Below the pieces are notes generated by a model. It saw only the letters and a list, made by a program, of their open reading frames with translations, had not been told where the DNA came from and did no database searches. DNA of 64,000 bases from Scleromitrula shiraiana (taxonomy: Eukaryota; Ascomycota; Leotiomycetes; Helotiales; Sclerotiniaceae), in assembly GCA_028455995.1 (NCBI GenBank), contig JABELC010000010.1, positions 434,001 to 498,000 on the forward strand, in the 5' to 3' direction. Of this stretch, positions 34,741 to 47,724 are shown piece by piece. The position numbers and the translations under genes are program-made. The stretch's first letter is position 1. The number at the start of each line of letters is the position of its first letter.

Positions 34741-37700
34741 ATGGCACCTCAAGATCAGCCACCTGGTACACCAGGGCGTTGGGCACCTCCTCCATCAACT
34801 ATGGCGGCACAATTAATTAATAACCTTTCAACAAAAAGACCATCTCGGCAAGCGGAACACGATGAACTGCAACTACTTATGAACGAGGTATCGACTCGAG
34901 AAAATGATCTTGATGGCCTCACAGATGAAAACGCTATTCTTGGACATAAGCATGACCTTATCTATGTTCTCGCAAAAGTAACCTTGGAGAAACTCGAAAA
35001 AAATGATCTTTTCGTCAATGCTCCAAGCGCTATTGATCAAGCCTGTGAGGCTCTAGATGTCTTTACATCAACGGTCAAAGATGTTCCCAATATTCTTGGT
35101 TATATACTACCCGATGGCCGTCACTTGAAAAGTCGGGGTCATGAGCCATTGTGGATATGGTTATTTCCACGAATTCTGGCATTTCTGGGACGTCGTGATT
35201 GTGAAAGACTTACCACGAAGATAGATACATTCTTTTATACATCTTTCGAGGTTGTGGCCAAGTCACCCAAACTTTGGAAACTCAGCTCCAGATTCTTCTC
35301 CTACCTTAAGGATATTGTATCAAGTCAGTACCTCCATCTTATATTTCTTTGCCAATGCTTATTTTTTGTCTTCAGCTATTCTCAACAATCTTCAACACCT
35401 CAATATTATCGGACATGATCAAAAAGTTAATTTTATTTTACCTTCCAATCAATTCGATCTTTCAACTTATTGTGATGTCAAGGAAGGTTTAAATCAATCG
35501 TTTCTCTCCTGCAACTACGTATTACATCGAATCGCAGATGCCCTTAATCATGCCCTAAATACTCTATCTATATTGTCCAACGTTTCTTTACAAGCTGCAT
35601 CATTCCTAGATGCAACTCCTGCTTTTCAAAACTACCTAGCATGGATGCTCGACTCTTTTCAATCCTTCTATGAGTTTCAGAAAGTATGGATACCATATGA
35701 TGCCTCCTCACCAGATACCACTACATCCACAATTAGATCATTCTGTGCCATTCACACACTCCTCACTCCTACTCTAATATCGGAGACTCTAGTTCGCAAA
35801 GGTTATACTTGCTTAGCACTCATTGGTTCAGGACTCGTCACAACACCATTAAACATGATTGACAAGGACGTGAATCTCAAATTTTGTCAATTTTTATTAC
35901 ATTTAGGAACAATCTGTCGCGAGTATCACTCGATTTGCAGGACTGTCCATCTAAACCTCGTTCCGAGACTTCGGGCAATATTAGATGATGAGGAGGCAAG
36001 CGCAATTGTAGGCGATGACTTCCAAGTATGTAAATTACTTTCCTTCGGTTTAGACTCCTACTAATACCAATGAAGAATGCATCGACAGCGTTAATTTGGG
36101 CTTGCGAATCAACATTGGATGAAAAGTCTCATCCAAGGTTACCTCATGCAAGTTTTGAAACAACATCACTCAATGTTGATTTCAGTTTACTGGCATTGAA
36201 AGGGACTGCTCAACCTCAAACCGAAGCACCGCCAAATAAACGTCGCAAAATCAACACTAGAAGTGCTCTTGATGATATCAACGACAAACTCAATGAATAT
36301 TTTGGTATTTCGGATGTTATGAATGTGACCAACTCAAGTCAATCAGCAGTGTAAGTATACCAACCAGACTAAATCGGTTCATTATACTAACAATTTGTAG
36401 CAAAAGATTTGCGGGGCTGGAAGACTCTGATCAACGTAGAGCCATTGAATGCCTGTCTATGATGCCATGTGCAGCGTTTGGGTCCTTGATCGTGACCCGA
36501 GACACAGCTGGTAATATAAATCATTCACGTTGCTTCGTTTGTGAAAAAATGCCAATTCCGAAAGCAACGACAATCAACGATTCTAGATGTCAAATGATCA
36601 GTGAAGGGGCGATCGCGCTTTTGTCTAGCTTAATCAAAATGTCAGAATTTCATGATTTAAAGCAACCAAGAGTGCTAGCTATGATAGCTCTCAAACATTA
36701 TGCCATACATTTTGAAGATAAGCAATTCCTCAATTTGGAAACTTCCTCTCTAGGCCAATGGTGTCTTCAGTCTCTACAAAGCTCCGTTCGCGAACTCCGC
36801 ATTGCAGCCGGGTAAGATACTTTCGATTCAATTGGCAACGACACATACTAATATGACCTAGTCGTGCATTACCGGAGTTCTTTCAAGGGGTATCTCATGA
36901 CCATGTTTTATTCAAGAAGAACAGAAATATGGTACTGTCTATCTTACGTGATCTGTGCGAAAAACCTACACTTTACTTACAAGAGACGTGTGTGCTTGCT
37001 TGGGGTCAACTGGGAAGGTATGTGTATAGTCATGTTCGCTCGATGTTCTGATGCTTACAGAAACAGGACTCTAGAAGATGGCGAACTAAATCTCGTACTA
37101 CTGAAGCTCGTAGAGTATCTAGGGTATTCCAATTCTATTGTATCTAATGCAGCTTATAACGAAGTAAGTAATCACATTGGCTAGGTAAGGATCTGTTTAT
37201 TGATATTCCGGCAGATACTGAAATTAGCCAGCTACTATGGTACATCAGTAGGAAAATTGTGTAACGCTTTCTGGGGAAGTATTGCTATTGCTGCTGTGAA
37301 ACATTTGCTAGTACGACCTCAAACTACACAATTAATGGCTGATTTACTAGAAATTACCGTAGACGGATTCCTCATACTTACGCAATCGCATACCTTACCA
37401 TGGCTTGTGTTATGGCAAGAATCAAAAATTATTAAGAGAATTGCTCATGCTCGGAACATGGAAGTATGGCGACTTTGCACAGATAGCTCTAATATCGTTC
37501 ACATTATGGCACTACTTCTGGTTCAAGATGTTCCAGACATTGAGAAGCATACAATGTCTGTATTGAAATGCGTTTCTTCTGATTTTGAAAAAAAGAACTT
37601 TGACTTTGCCTATTTACTGAAAATGGAGCCATCAAGCACCTTCCTGCATCTTCTTAAAGTTGCTGGAGATGCCGATGACACCAAAAAGTTGAGAGTATGT

Positions 37701-40700
37701 AAATTCTTCATAACTTGTTCTCAGTACTTACGATTTATAGATTCGTCGCGCATTACAGTTTTTGGTTGAAAAGGTTCAAACTCCAGAGAACAGACGAAAG
37801 GGCAAGAGCTCAATGGCAGCCTTTTTTGAGCAGCATAATTTAGGCCATGTTATGCATATTTCGGAAGTGGTTAATGACACTAGAGATGAGCAATCTACTT
37901 ATGAAAAGAAGCGAAATGTAAGAGCAATTGAGGAAATGATCATCATTGGCACGGTTCATACGAGATTTGCTCGACCGCAAGTAAGTTTGATCGTCGCGTA
38001 CTTATATGTCAGATATTGATTGATCACATACAGATATGTGCTTGTCTACAATCAGCCTTGAGCCAGGAGGAGCTGCAAACTTCTGCATTCTCAGCTTGGT
38101 CGACTATGCTCCATTGTTTGGACGATCAAGATGTTGAATCGATGCTTGAGAGCACATTTTCTACTATAATACAGCACTGGAATTCTTTCGATGAGTTGAC
38201 TCGGACAGCCGCAGAGGAGCTCGTACAGTATCTCCTGGTAGAAAGAGCCCGTCCTATTCGAAACAAGATAGTCAATCTACCATCTCTCTCCCAGTTCCCT
38301 CAATTAGCCGACGTCGAGCGCAAGCTGAACGATCTGAGGACTCCCACTGATGTCAGTAACGCATTTCAGATATTTAGCCGTCGTGTACGTCATGAGAGTG
38401 CTGGAGTTGTCGCTCAAGCTCTTTCTGAATTGAAGGATTTCCTACGCTCTCAACAATCGTATCTTCAGGCTTCAGCGGTGAGTGAGCAACCAGACGTTGT
38501 CGTTGGCCGACTGGTGCGATCAATTATGGATGCATGTGTCAAATTCAATGAATCTAATCATGAAATTGCCGAACTCTCCGGTGAATGTATTGGGTTGATA
38601 GGTTGTCTTGATCCGAATAGAGTCGAAACTGTTCGAGAACAACGAGAAATGGTTGTCGTTGCGAATTTTGATGATCAGAATGAAACGGAAAACTTTGTAC
38701 TGTTTATGCTGGAAGAAATCATGGTGAAAGCATTCCTATCTACCACAGACACAAATTTACAAGGCTTCTTCTCATTTGTTATGCAAGAACTTTTGGATCG
38801 AGGAGGATTCAAAGATGAATGTGTGCCGATTTTGAGGGGTGAAAAAGACGGATTATCTGATGCACCACTTTACAAGAAATGGATATCGCTTCCTGAAGGC
38901 GTACAAACTACTCTTGCCCCTTTTTTGACTTCGAAGTTTACTGTAGTGGAGAGGACTATGAAAATGCAACCCATGACCTATCCAATCTTTCGACCTGGTA
39001 GTACAGCTCCGGACCGAATGTATAGATACAATAACTGGCTTAAAGATTTTGTTGTTGACCTCATGCAGAGATATAAGAATAACAATGCGGAGCTAATTTT
39101 CATTCCTCTCTGTCGAGCAATTCGTATTAAGGATCTTTCCGTGGCTAGTTTCATCCTGCCATATGCAATACTACATGTGGTATTACTAGGGACGGATCAA
39201 GAAAGGCAAGATATTGGCGAAGAACTACTTAGTATACTGAGGTATGAGATTACTGCACAATCTCGTATCAAACACGAAGATTTAAGACTATGTAGCGAGG
39301 TAAGTCTGGACACGGCGCTTGTCCATTGGCCTTCACTAACCAAATCTACAGGCAGTTTTCAGGGTGCTCGATTACTTATCTCGATGGATTCAGGCGAAGC
39401 AGCTCACTATAGCTCGGCTACAAGCCCACGACGTTCCTAGAGTTCAGGAGGAGATTCGAAAAGTGTCTAAACTTTTAGAGGGTATCCCTGCTGAGATTGT
39501 TTCCGGTCGAGCTATAGAATGTAAGTCGTATTCTCGTGCCCTTTTCTACTGGGAACAGCATATTCGCCACGTACGGACGAAAGACATGGATGCGTCTCGA
39601 GAAACTCGAGATATGGAGCGTCTGCAGGAGATATACACTCAAATAGATGAGCCGGATGGCATCGAGGGTATATCAGCACATCTTCATGTATTGGATATTG
39701 ACCAGATAATCCTTGGTCATCGAAAGGCAGGACGTTGGACCGCTGCTCAAGGTTGGTATGAGATCAAACTTGCAGAAGACCCTGATGATGTCGACATACA
39801 ACTCAATCTTTTAACATGTTTAAAGGAATCTGGACAACATGGTAGGTTTACTCAGACTTCTCGGATCGTGGATTATACTAACGACACACTTTAGATGTGT
39901 TGCTCAATTACCTTGAAGGTATGCATGCTGGTTCAACTACAATAGCAAAACTTCTTCCTTTTGCCACAGAGGCCTCATGGGCAACAGGTCGATGGAATGC
40001 GTTGGAGAAGTACACGGCAATTGCCGCAAGTGAAGTAGGCGAAGATTTTAATGTCAGCGTTGGGAAGGCATTACTCGCCTTGCATCGAAAAAACACCATG
40101 GAATTCACTTCATCTATTCGTGGACTACGAGAGCAAATTGCACGCTCACTATCCAGATCTACAACATCATCAATTGGAGCTTTCCATGATCCTATGTTGA
40201 AATTGCATGTGCTTACAGAGTTAGAGATGATAGCGGGAACAGATCAAAAAGAACCCTTGCCTCGACAGCAGCTCTTCGAATCTCTTAATCGAAGACTTGA
40301 AACAATAGGTGGATACTTGAATGACAAGCAATACTTACTTGGTATTAGGAGAGCTGCTATACAGTTATCTAGGTTAGTTCTCTTAAACATGTGAAAGACA
40401 TAATCTGACTTTTATAGCATTGAATTTTCAAAAGGTGACCTCGCTTCTGTGTGGTTAACAAGTGCCCGTCTTGCTAGAAAGGGAAATGCTATACATCAAT
40501 CTTTTAATGCTGTACTTCATGCCTCTCAGTTAGGTGATGATTCGGCGAAAATTGAGCACGCACGACTTTTGTGGAAAGAAGAACAGCATCGCAAGGCAAT
40601 TCAGAGCTTGAAAGGTGCGATTGAAAGCAACGCGTTTATCTCGCACAATCAAATGATCCAAGAAAACTCTGTCGTCACTATTGATTCCCATAAACAACAA

Positions 40701-42698
40701 GAGACGCAACAAAATCTTCTTGAGGCGAGAGCTCATCTTTTACTTGCAAAATGGCTCGATGTTGCCGGTCAAACGAACTCGGCAACATTACGAAGTCAAT
40801 ACCAACAGGCTGTAAAAACACATGGCACATGGGAAAAGTCTCACTACTACCTTGGACGTCACTACAATAACTTGTTCCAATCACAAAAGAATCTCCCGCC
40901 AGGAAATCAAGATGAGTCTTATCTCAGTGGCGAGTTGTCAACATTGATTATTGCAAACTACCTTCGATCCTTGTCGTATGGTACCAAGTACATATATCAA
41001 ACCTTACCTCGTGTTCTCACACTTTGGCTTGATCTTGGTAGCCAGGTTCATCAAAAATCGATAGACCCAAAGTATGGTAACTCGCAAGAATTTATAGACA
41101 AAATCTCTAAACGACGACGAGAATCACTCAGCGTCCTGCATCAACGCTTCACAAAATATATTCCCAGAATGCCTGCTTTCATCTTTTATACTGCATTACC
41201 GCAGATTGTTTCTAGAATCACACATCCTCATAAGGAAGTCTACTCATACTTGCAAATGATGATTCATAAAGTGGTTAATGCACACCCTCAACAGTCACTC
41301 TGGAGTTTACTGGCTATCAGTACCTCAACACAACAAGTTCGTCGAAATAAAGGAATAGAACTTCTGACAAAATTAACTAGTCAGGGAAGAACGACTGATC
41401 CAGGCACTCTGGACATGAGGACCTTGATAAGAAGTGGACAAAATCTTACTAGTGAAATTCTAAAGGTCTGCGAGGCTGGAGATTTCCCTTTACAGAGAAC
41501 CTATCGTGTTCACATAACTCAAGATTTACAATTCCGACACAAGGTTACGCCAAGTTTGCTGGCTGTTCCAGTGGAAGCAGCTCTAACAGCAACCCTACCA
41601 ACTCTCACCGATAAAGTCGCATCTCACAAAGCATTTTCCCGCGACGTAATAACAATCAACGCATTCGAAGCCGAAGTCCTCGTTTTGAATTCCCTCGCCA
41701 AACCCCGTAAACTAACCGCCCTCGGATCAAATGGCCAGCTCTATGGTCTCCTCTGCAAACCTAAAGATGATCTTCGTAAAGATCAACGACTAATGGAATT
41801 CAACGGTATGATTAATCGTTCCTTAAAACGCGACGCGGAATCAAGTAGACGCCAGTTGTATATCAGAACATATGCAGTTACCCCACTAAACGAAGAATGC
41901 GGTATCATAGAATGGGTAGACGGACTCAAAACCTTCCGTGACATTCTCCTCACGCTGTATAAACCAAGAGGTGTAAGAATAGACTACCCACAAATAGCCG
42001 GATACTGCGAAGAAGCCACAAAAGGCGAATCCAAACTCCCGTTCTTCACGGAAAAAGTTCTCGGTCAATTCCCTCCTGTCTTCCACTTCTGGTTTGTGCA
42101 ACAATTTCCGGAACCCTCTGCTTGGTTCGCGGCGAGATTGAGATACACGAGATCGTGCGCGGTAATGTCAATGGTTGGTACGATTCTCGGACTAGGCGAT
42201 CGTCATACCGAAAACATACTATTCGAAGAAGGAAACGGTGGGACATTCCACGTAGATTTCAACTGTCTATTCGACAAAGGCCATACGTTCACAAAACCCG
42301 AACGCGTCCCCTTCAGACTAACCCACAACATGGTCGACGCAATGGGCATGTACGGCTACGAAGGGCCCTTTCGGAAATCCTCCGAATTGACTCTCCGGCT
42401 TCTCCGCCAACACGAGGAAACGCTCATGACGATTCTAGAAGCGTTTATCTATGATCCGACGCTAGATCTTATGCGAAAAGCGGAGGGTAAGAAGAGGAGA
42501 GATGGTGGGGGTGGAGTAAATGATGGCATGCAGAGTGCGCAGAGTGTTTTGGATACGATTTTGAGGAAGGTGAGGGGGCTGTTGCAGGGGGAGAGTGTCC
42601 CGCTTAGTGTGGAAGGGCATGTGGATGAACTTATTTCGCAGGCGACGGATCCGAGGAATTTGACGGCTATGTATATTGGGTGGTGTTCTTTCTTTTGA
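34741..42698 (+). CDS. uvsB: ATR/Mec1-family checkpoint kinase (UvsB)
   Basis: This is the PI3K-like protein kinase that senses RPA-coated single-stranded DNA and starts the replication and DNA-damage checkpoint. Twelve exons give 2470 residues, the normal ATR length: 34741-35323, 35376-36025, 36076-36350, 36401-36811, 36862-37017, 37061-37163, 37215-37694, 37741-37980, 38034-39299, 39352-39841, 39895-40372, 40418-42698. Frame is kept at all eleven introns. HEAT-repeat-like helices fill the first 1400 residues; a FAT region follows. The kinase domain has LGLGDRHTENILFEE (catalytic Asp about 2305) and HVDFNCLFDKG (metal-binding Asp about 2324). The end, PRNLTAMYIGWCSFF, is the FATC domain with its invariant GW. 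A Lys/Arg/Gly-rich loop precedes FATC. The UPFR-like PERVPFRLTHNMVDAMGMYG is typical of ATR. Confidence 0.96.
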
Positions 42699-43394
42699 GG
42701 GGGTGGGATAGTGGTGGTGGTGGATGGGGTAGGTGGATATGGGTACAGATTATGTATGATGTTCATGAATCCATGTGGTGGAAATTCTAATATTAGTTAT
42801 ATGTCATTTCATTTTGATACCTTTCTTCTTTTGTGCATTACTTCAATTGGCATTCAGTAGATAAAAGTTAATAATCTTTTTTTTCTTGTATTCATATGAT
42901 AATGTGGAGTTTCTTTCCTATAGTATATATATGCCACCATCTCGCCGGTCCGTCGTCCATCGCTCATAAACAAATGAAATTCAGATGAAGACGTATAGTC
43001 TTTTCATCATAATGAATGACTCTCCCTCTCTCTTGCTCTTCTCTTCTGTAAAGTGTGCGCGGACACATTGCCCCATGCGTAGTAAGATGGTAAAGACAGT
43101 GATCCCCCTCCATAACCATAACCATAATCCATAACCCCAGCCAGCAAACGATATATCAATCCAACCTCCCATATCTCTCTCCACAAATAACGAAACCACA
43201 CGTATGTATGTATGTATGTGTATGTATATGCGTAAATGAAAATCCCACTCCCAAATCCAAATCCAAATCGATCAAACCACACCTATTCAATTCAATTCAT
43301 AAATCATAACTCATAAAGTCCAAAACTCCAACACAATGCCCATTCCATCTCAGCACAATCATAAATCAAATCCCTAACTCCGATTCAACGCAAT
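42699..43394. other. Convergent spacer, ATR / retropepsin-like gene
   Basis: No gene was seen. A GTAT run lies near 43203-43230 and CCAAATCC repeats near 43250-43270. Confidence 0.7.
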
Positions 43395-45492
43395 CTAATG
43401 CTGACCATTCCCAGTTCCGTTCCCACCCGCCGGTCCCCAAACTAACCGATACTCCTTTATCACATCCAAAAACTTTCGTTTGTGTTTTCTTCGATCGGGA
43501 TCGATGTCTTCTGATCCTGTTTTCTTTGCTGCTACTGCTGTTCCCTGCTCGTTTGGCTTTTTGGTGCCTTCTGCTTGTTTCGTTTCCTCCTCCACTGGAA
43601 TCTGCGGATCTTGTGGCTGATTTCCATCTACATTCTCAACTTCTTTGGCAGGATCATCTACCCTTGCGTCTGCGTTTACGTTCGAGGGACTCTCAACACC
43701 CAACCCCTCCTCAACAACCTCATCCATTCTCCCAACCACATTTTCCTTTGGCATCCGAGGACTAAATAAGCCACCGATTTCACTCTCGTTCTCCTCATCT
43801 CTATCCCCATCTCTATCAACACCCTTCAATTCCAATCCCAAGCCTAACCCCAACCCCGCCCTAGATACCGCACCTGCATCTTCCTCATCCATCTCAACCA
43901 CCGCCCCCGTAGAACTAAGATTGGAATGGAGACTAGAGGGTTTAGCACCCGCCAGCGTGGGAAAAGGGCTGGGTATTGAGCTTGCGGGGGGACTTGGGGT
44001 TGAGCTTCTGCTTAGGGAGGGTTGGGGATTGATGGGGATGGAAATGGAAGGGTCGTTGTTATGGGTTGGTAGGAGGGGTGTTGTATCTTCTTCCTCTTCT
44101 TTCTCTTCTTCTCTTTCATCTTCCTCTTCTTCTTCGGCGGCAATAACAGTAGCAGCGCGGGAAGAAACCTCTTCGTCTTGATTCGGATGAGAAAGGATTG
44201 GAGTTGCGGTTGGGACTGAATCGAGATTTAATCCGAATCGCGGGTTGGAAATGGGAGGTGGTATGTATTCGAGGACTTCATTGGAGTTTCGAGCTGAAGA
44301 TCGGTCGGAGATGATGGATATTCGTATATCGGATGAGTTTCTTATGTTTCCTGGGGGGGTTGGTGCTGTTTCTATGATTTGGGGTTGGAGGGTGGGTGAG
44401 GAGATGGGAATTTTGGGGAGATCTGCAGTTTGTTGGGAACTTGGGGTGTTCTCCGTTGATTCTTTGATGCTAGGGTTGGGAATTGAGTTTGTGGGTTCCG
44501 CGATTGCAGAATCTGTTGCATCTTTCGTAATTTGGTTTGGGCTTGGAATAGTCTGGTCTAGAGCTTTTACACCCTGACTCTGACTTGGAGCGGATTCAGT
44601 AGGAACTGCACTAGCATTCCCCTTTGCACCCTCAACATTCTCCACGTGTTCCGTCGCTATCCCCTGTGCCTCAGTCACAGGCCCAGCCTCAGAAGCACGA
44701 CCCTCCCCAGCATTCTCACCCCTTACAACCTCCGACGAACCCTTCAACTTCGTATCCATACGAAACAAAATCGAAGCCGGAACATGCGGATTCCAAATAT
44801 TGACCGCCCTCCTAACCTCATGTTTTCTCTTCCTCTCCTCACTACACTCCAACTGTTCCTTCAGCTGGTCTTGAAGTTCCACTAACGTGTAATGGACCTT
44901 CTTCACTTCACCATCTTCATCAGTGATAGGAGGAGTAGGTTTTCGAAAATACCCTCCAAAGAATGAACTTGTGGCTGGATCTTTCTTTAACACACCACTT
45001 CTAACTCCATCGCTAAATTGATTCCTATTGCTGTCTTTCAATCTAGGATTGAAATCTTCATCATCGTGACCAAATAAGATGTCAAATTTAGCATTGGGCA
45101 CAATCCAGAATACGGTTCGTTGTTTGTAACGACCGAGTCCCTTGCTTTGCCAGATCAGGGTACAATCACCTTCTAACTGAGACTCAGACTCGCTCTCATC
45201 CAGGTGTTTGATGCCCAGGTGGACGGTGGCGAAGGTTGATGATATATAATTGTAGTTGCAGGAGTCGTTGTAGAGGGCTTGGACAGGAACCTCTGGGGTG
45301 AGGGAATAGCTGGCCCCACTTACGATGTTGATGGGAAATGCATAGGTGGTCTGGGATGGATGTGGTCAGATATCTTTTGTGCTGTGCTGTGCTATGCTAT
45401 GCTGTGCAATGTAATGTAGAGTTGTGGGGTGGGGAATAGAGTTTGCTCACCTTGTGTCGACGGGAATTATTGGGTTTCCCCGGATAATACAT
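43395..45492 (-). CDS. Protein with a degenerate retropepsin-like N-terminal domain and disordered tail
   Basis: Exons 45492-45451 and 45350-43395 give 665 residues. Exon 1 encodes MYYPGKPNNSRRHK. I do not recognise a named family. Residues about 25-110 have the pattern of a retropepsin-like aspartic protease fold seen in many fungal proteins. VQALYNDSCNYNYIS sits where the active-site strand (hydrophobic-D-T/S-G, then N-x-I-S) would be. The order HLGIKHLD, GDCTLIWQSKG, YKQRTVFWIVP and KFDILFGHDDEDF fits too. The D-T/S-G motif itself is absent, so protease activity is unlikely. A SFFGGYFRKPTPP module and a short charged helix with EEERKRKHEVRRAV-like character follow. The remaining 450 residues are Ser/Pro/Glu-rich and disordered with a long Glu run, ending in a basic patch DRRKHKRKFLDVIKEYRLVW. 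Confidence 0.75.
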
Positions 45493-47724
45493 ATTTGATG
45501 ATTGAGGAGATTTGGAAGATTTCCGGAAAGAAGGTAAACAAGGTAAACAGTTTAATACTTTACAGGACATGAAGAAATAAATGTATGAAGCTGTCCAGCA
45601 GCAAAAAGAAGTAAGTCAATGTAAGCAAGAAGGGATTAAGAGATAGATAGATATGACTGATGATGACGTTTTTGAATGGGGAAAGGGAAATATACCAGAT
45701 ATTGGGACAAAATGAAAAAGATGTGAAACTCATTGAAGAAAGATATGAAATTGTGCGGTGTATTATAATAAGTTCCTGCAAGGTTATCATCATAATGCAA
45801 GAAATGAACGATGGAAAATCTCGGATAGCAGAATATAGTAAACAACATCTAATTCGTGGATCGAGTCGGGGAGATTTTCAACATTCACCTGACGTGGTTC
45901 CTTAGAGGGACCTTTGAAATGCCAGCGAGCCTTGAATCTTCACCACAAAACATGAAACATTTATGGGGAATTTGTCAACGCGAGTGATAAGCTACGCATG
46001 TACGCATGTACGCATGTACGCATGTACGCATGCACACATGCACGCATGCAAATGCTTCTAAATAAATCATCACTTGGGTTTGCATGAGTTCGCTGTACCT
46101 TTCATGTAAAGAACAGGGAATTCTATGGACCGAAGAATGTAGAGTAACCTTCCGGGGAAGGATTCTTAATACCCCTGTGTATTGTATATGTACACCCCAC
46201 ACATAATCAGATACCTTTCGAATACAGTAGCTCTCATGTACCTGTAAAAAGATGAGATAAAGACTTGTAACTTGTAAGCCTCACAAAATTCGAATAAAAG
46301 TAACAAAAAAAATCAAGGGGTAGGTAAGTAAGGGAGGAAGGAAGGAAATATTCATGGATTAGATGTTCTCTCTGCACGAAAACTAAAAGAACCATAATTA
46401 CACCGCTCTTAAAACATGGCATTCATCAATTCGAAGAAAGAGAAAAAAAAAAAGTTAAAGACAACTCCACTATAAGCCAACGATTCTTTTGGGATTTGTT
46501 AAACATTCAAGCAATACTTAAAGCCCACGTCACCCCCCTTGAAGTATAACAGCATAAACGTACGTAAACAGAGGGGAACTTGTTGCTCGTTATAAGAGAA
46601 CTCGTGAGCTAAAGGGTGTATGATTCTATTGATTGATTAGGCAGGTATTGTTGATGTATGTACTTCCTCGGGAAGTACAATAAGTATAGATGACGATGAT
46701 GCTTCATCTGAGACATGGAGAAGTGTAGTCAATGATATGATCATCTCGTTTATTTGGATGATACGGTCGGTATGATAATTCAAGACAAAGATACAAAATC
46801 AGGCCAATATCATGTCTTCGGCACCTGGGCATGCAGACATTATATTTCTAAGAACAATTTCACTTCGATTCACTCCATCTCTTCTGCCGAGGTCATCATT
46901 ATCATCATCAACATGTTGATTTCATCAGTAAAATAGATTTGCCCCCATCCGAGTTTTCTCCAAGAACCAACCGACCTGATTGTTGTATATGAGTCACATA
47001 CAAAAAGAAAGAAAATCGACCCACCAAGAGAGGGAAAAAAAAGAAAGGAATAGAAAAGAGTTTGTAGATTTGTAAAGTAAAATCTATACTGTGGCAAGTG
47101 TAGTTGTCGAACGCTTGAGGCGGCTTGCATCTCAAATTAATATGCAACACCGAGATTGTTAAAGTCCCGAGGTCATTATTAAGTAATAAGTTGTATAAGG
47201 GACTGCCCTTAGTGAATATTCTTCACAACATTGAGTAAACACCAAATACATCAGATGAAAAATTTAGTTCTCCATAAAATTTTAGACTCTTTTCACCTAG
47301 CTTGTAATGAGACGACATGAGCGGAAGAAGATATTGATATGTTTTGTGAACAAACTTTTAATATGTAGGCAAAACAGAAGATCGCTGGAAGTTGATTGCG
47401 AAAACCAATCCTCATCCTGGAAGAGTAAATAATATAAAAGTGAAGCAACACACTGCCAACTCATCGCCATCCTCATAATGCTGCAATCCAGCAATTCAAG
47501 GAAGTAGAGATGGAATGAAGTCCTATAACAAAAAGGAAGACTGACTTCTTGGTGACCATAACTCCACCATGTACAAACAATCAAATGCGGTGGTATCTTG
47601 TTGATCCGTGAACACCGTAATACTTTTTTCACCGAACCAAAGAACTCCAATGTCCCGATCAAAGCCCTATATAAATCCCAATATGTTGTCCCTCTACCAT
47701 ACCACAAACGCACATCAAACATAA
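45493..47724. other. Intergenic region upstream of the retropepsin-like gene (2.2 kb)
   Basis: No gene was recognised. It includes an alternating purine-pyrimidine tract at 45993-46050 and CCGAGGTC motifs at 46887-46894 and 47167-47174. An open frame at 47297-47728 on the minus strand is the SLX8 3' UTR read in another frame. Confidence 0.6.
45993..46050. repeat. TACGCATG octamer repeat, fully alternating purine-pyrimidine
   Basis: About five copies of TACGCATG continue into variants (TGCACACA, TGCACGCA). All 58 bases alternate pyrimidine and purine without a break, the sequence type that most readily forms Z-DNA. Confidence 0.9.
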
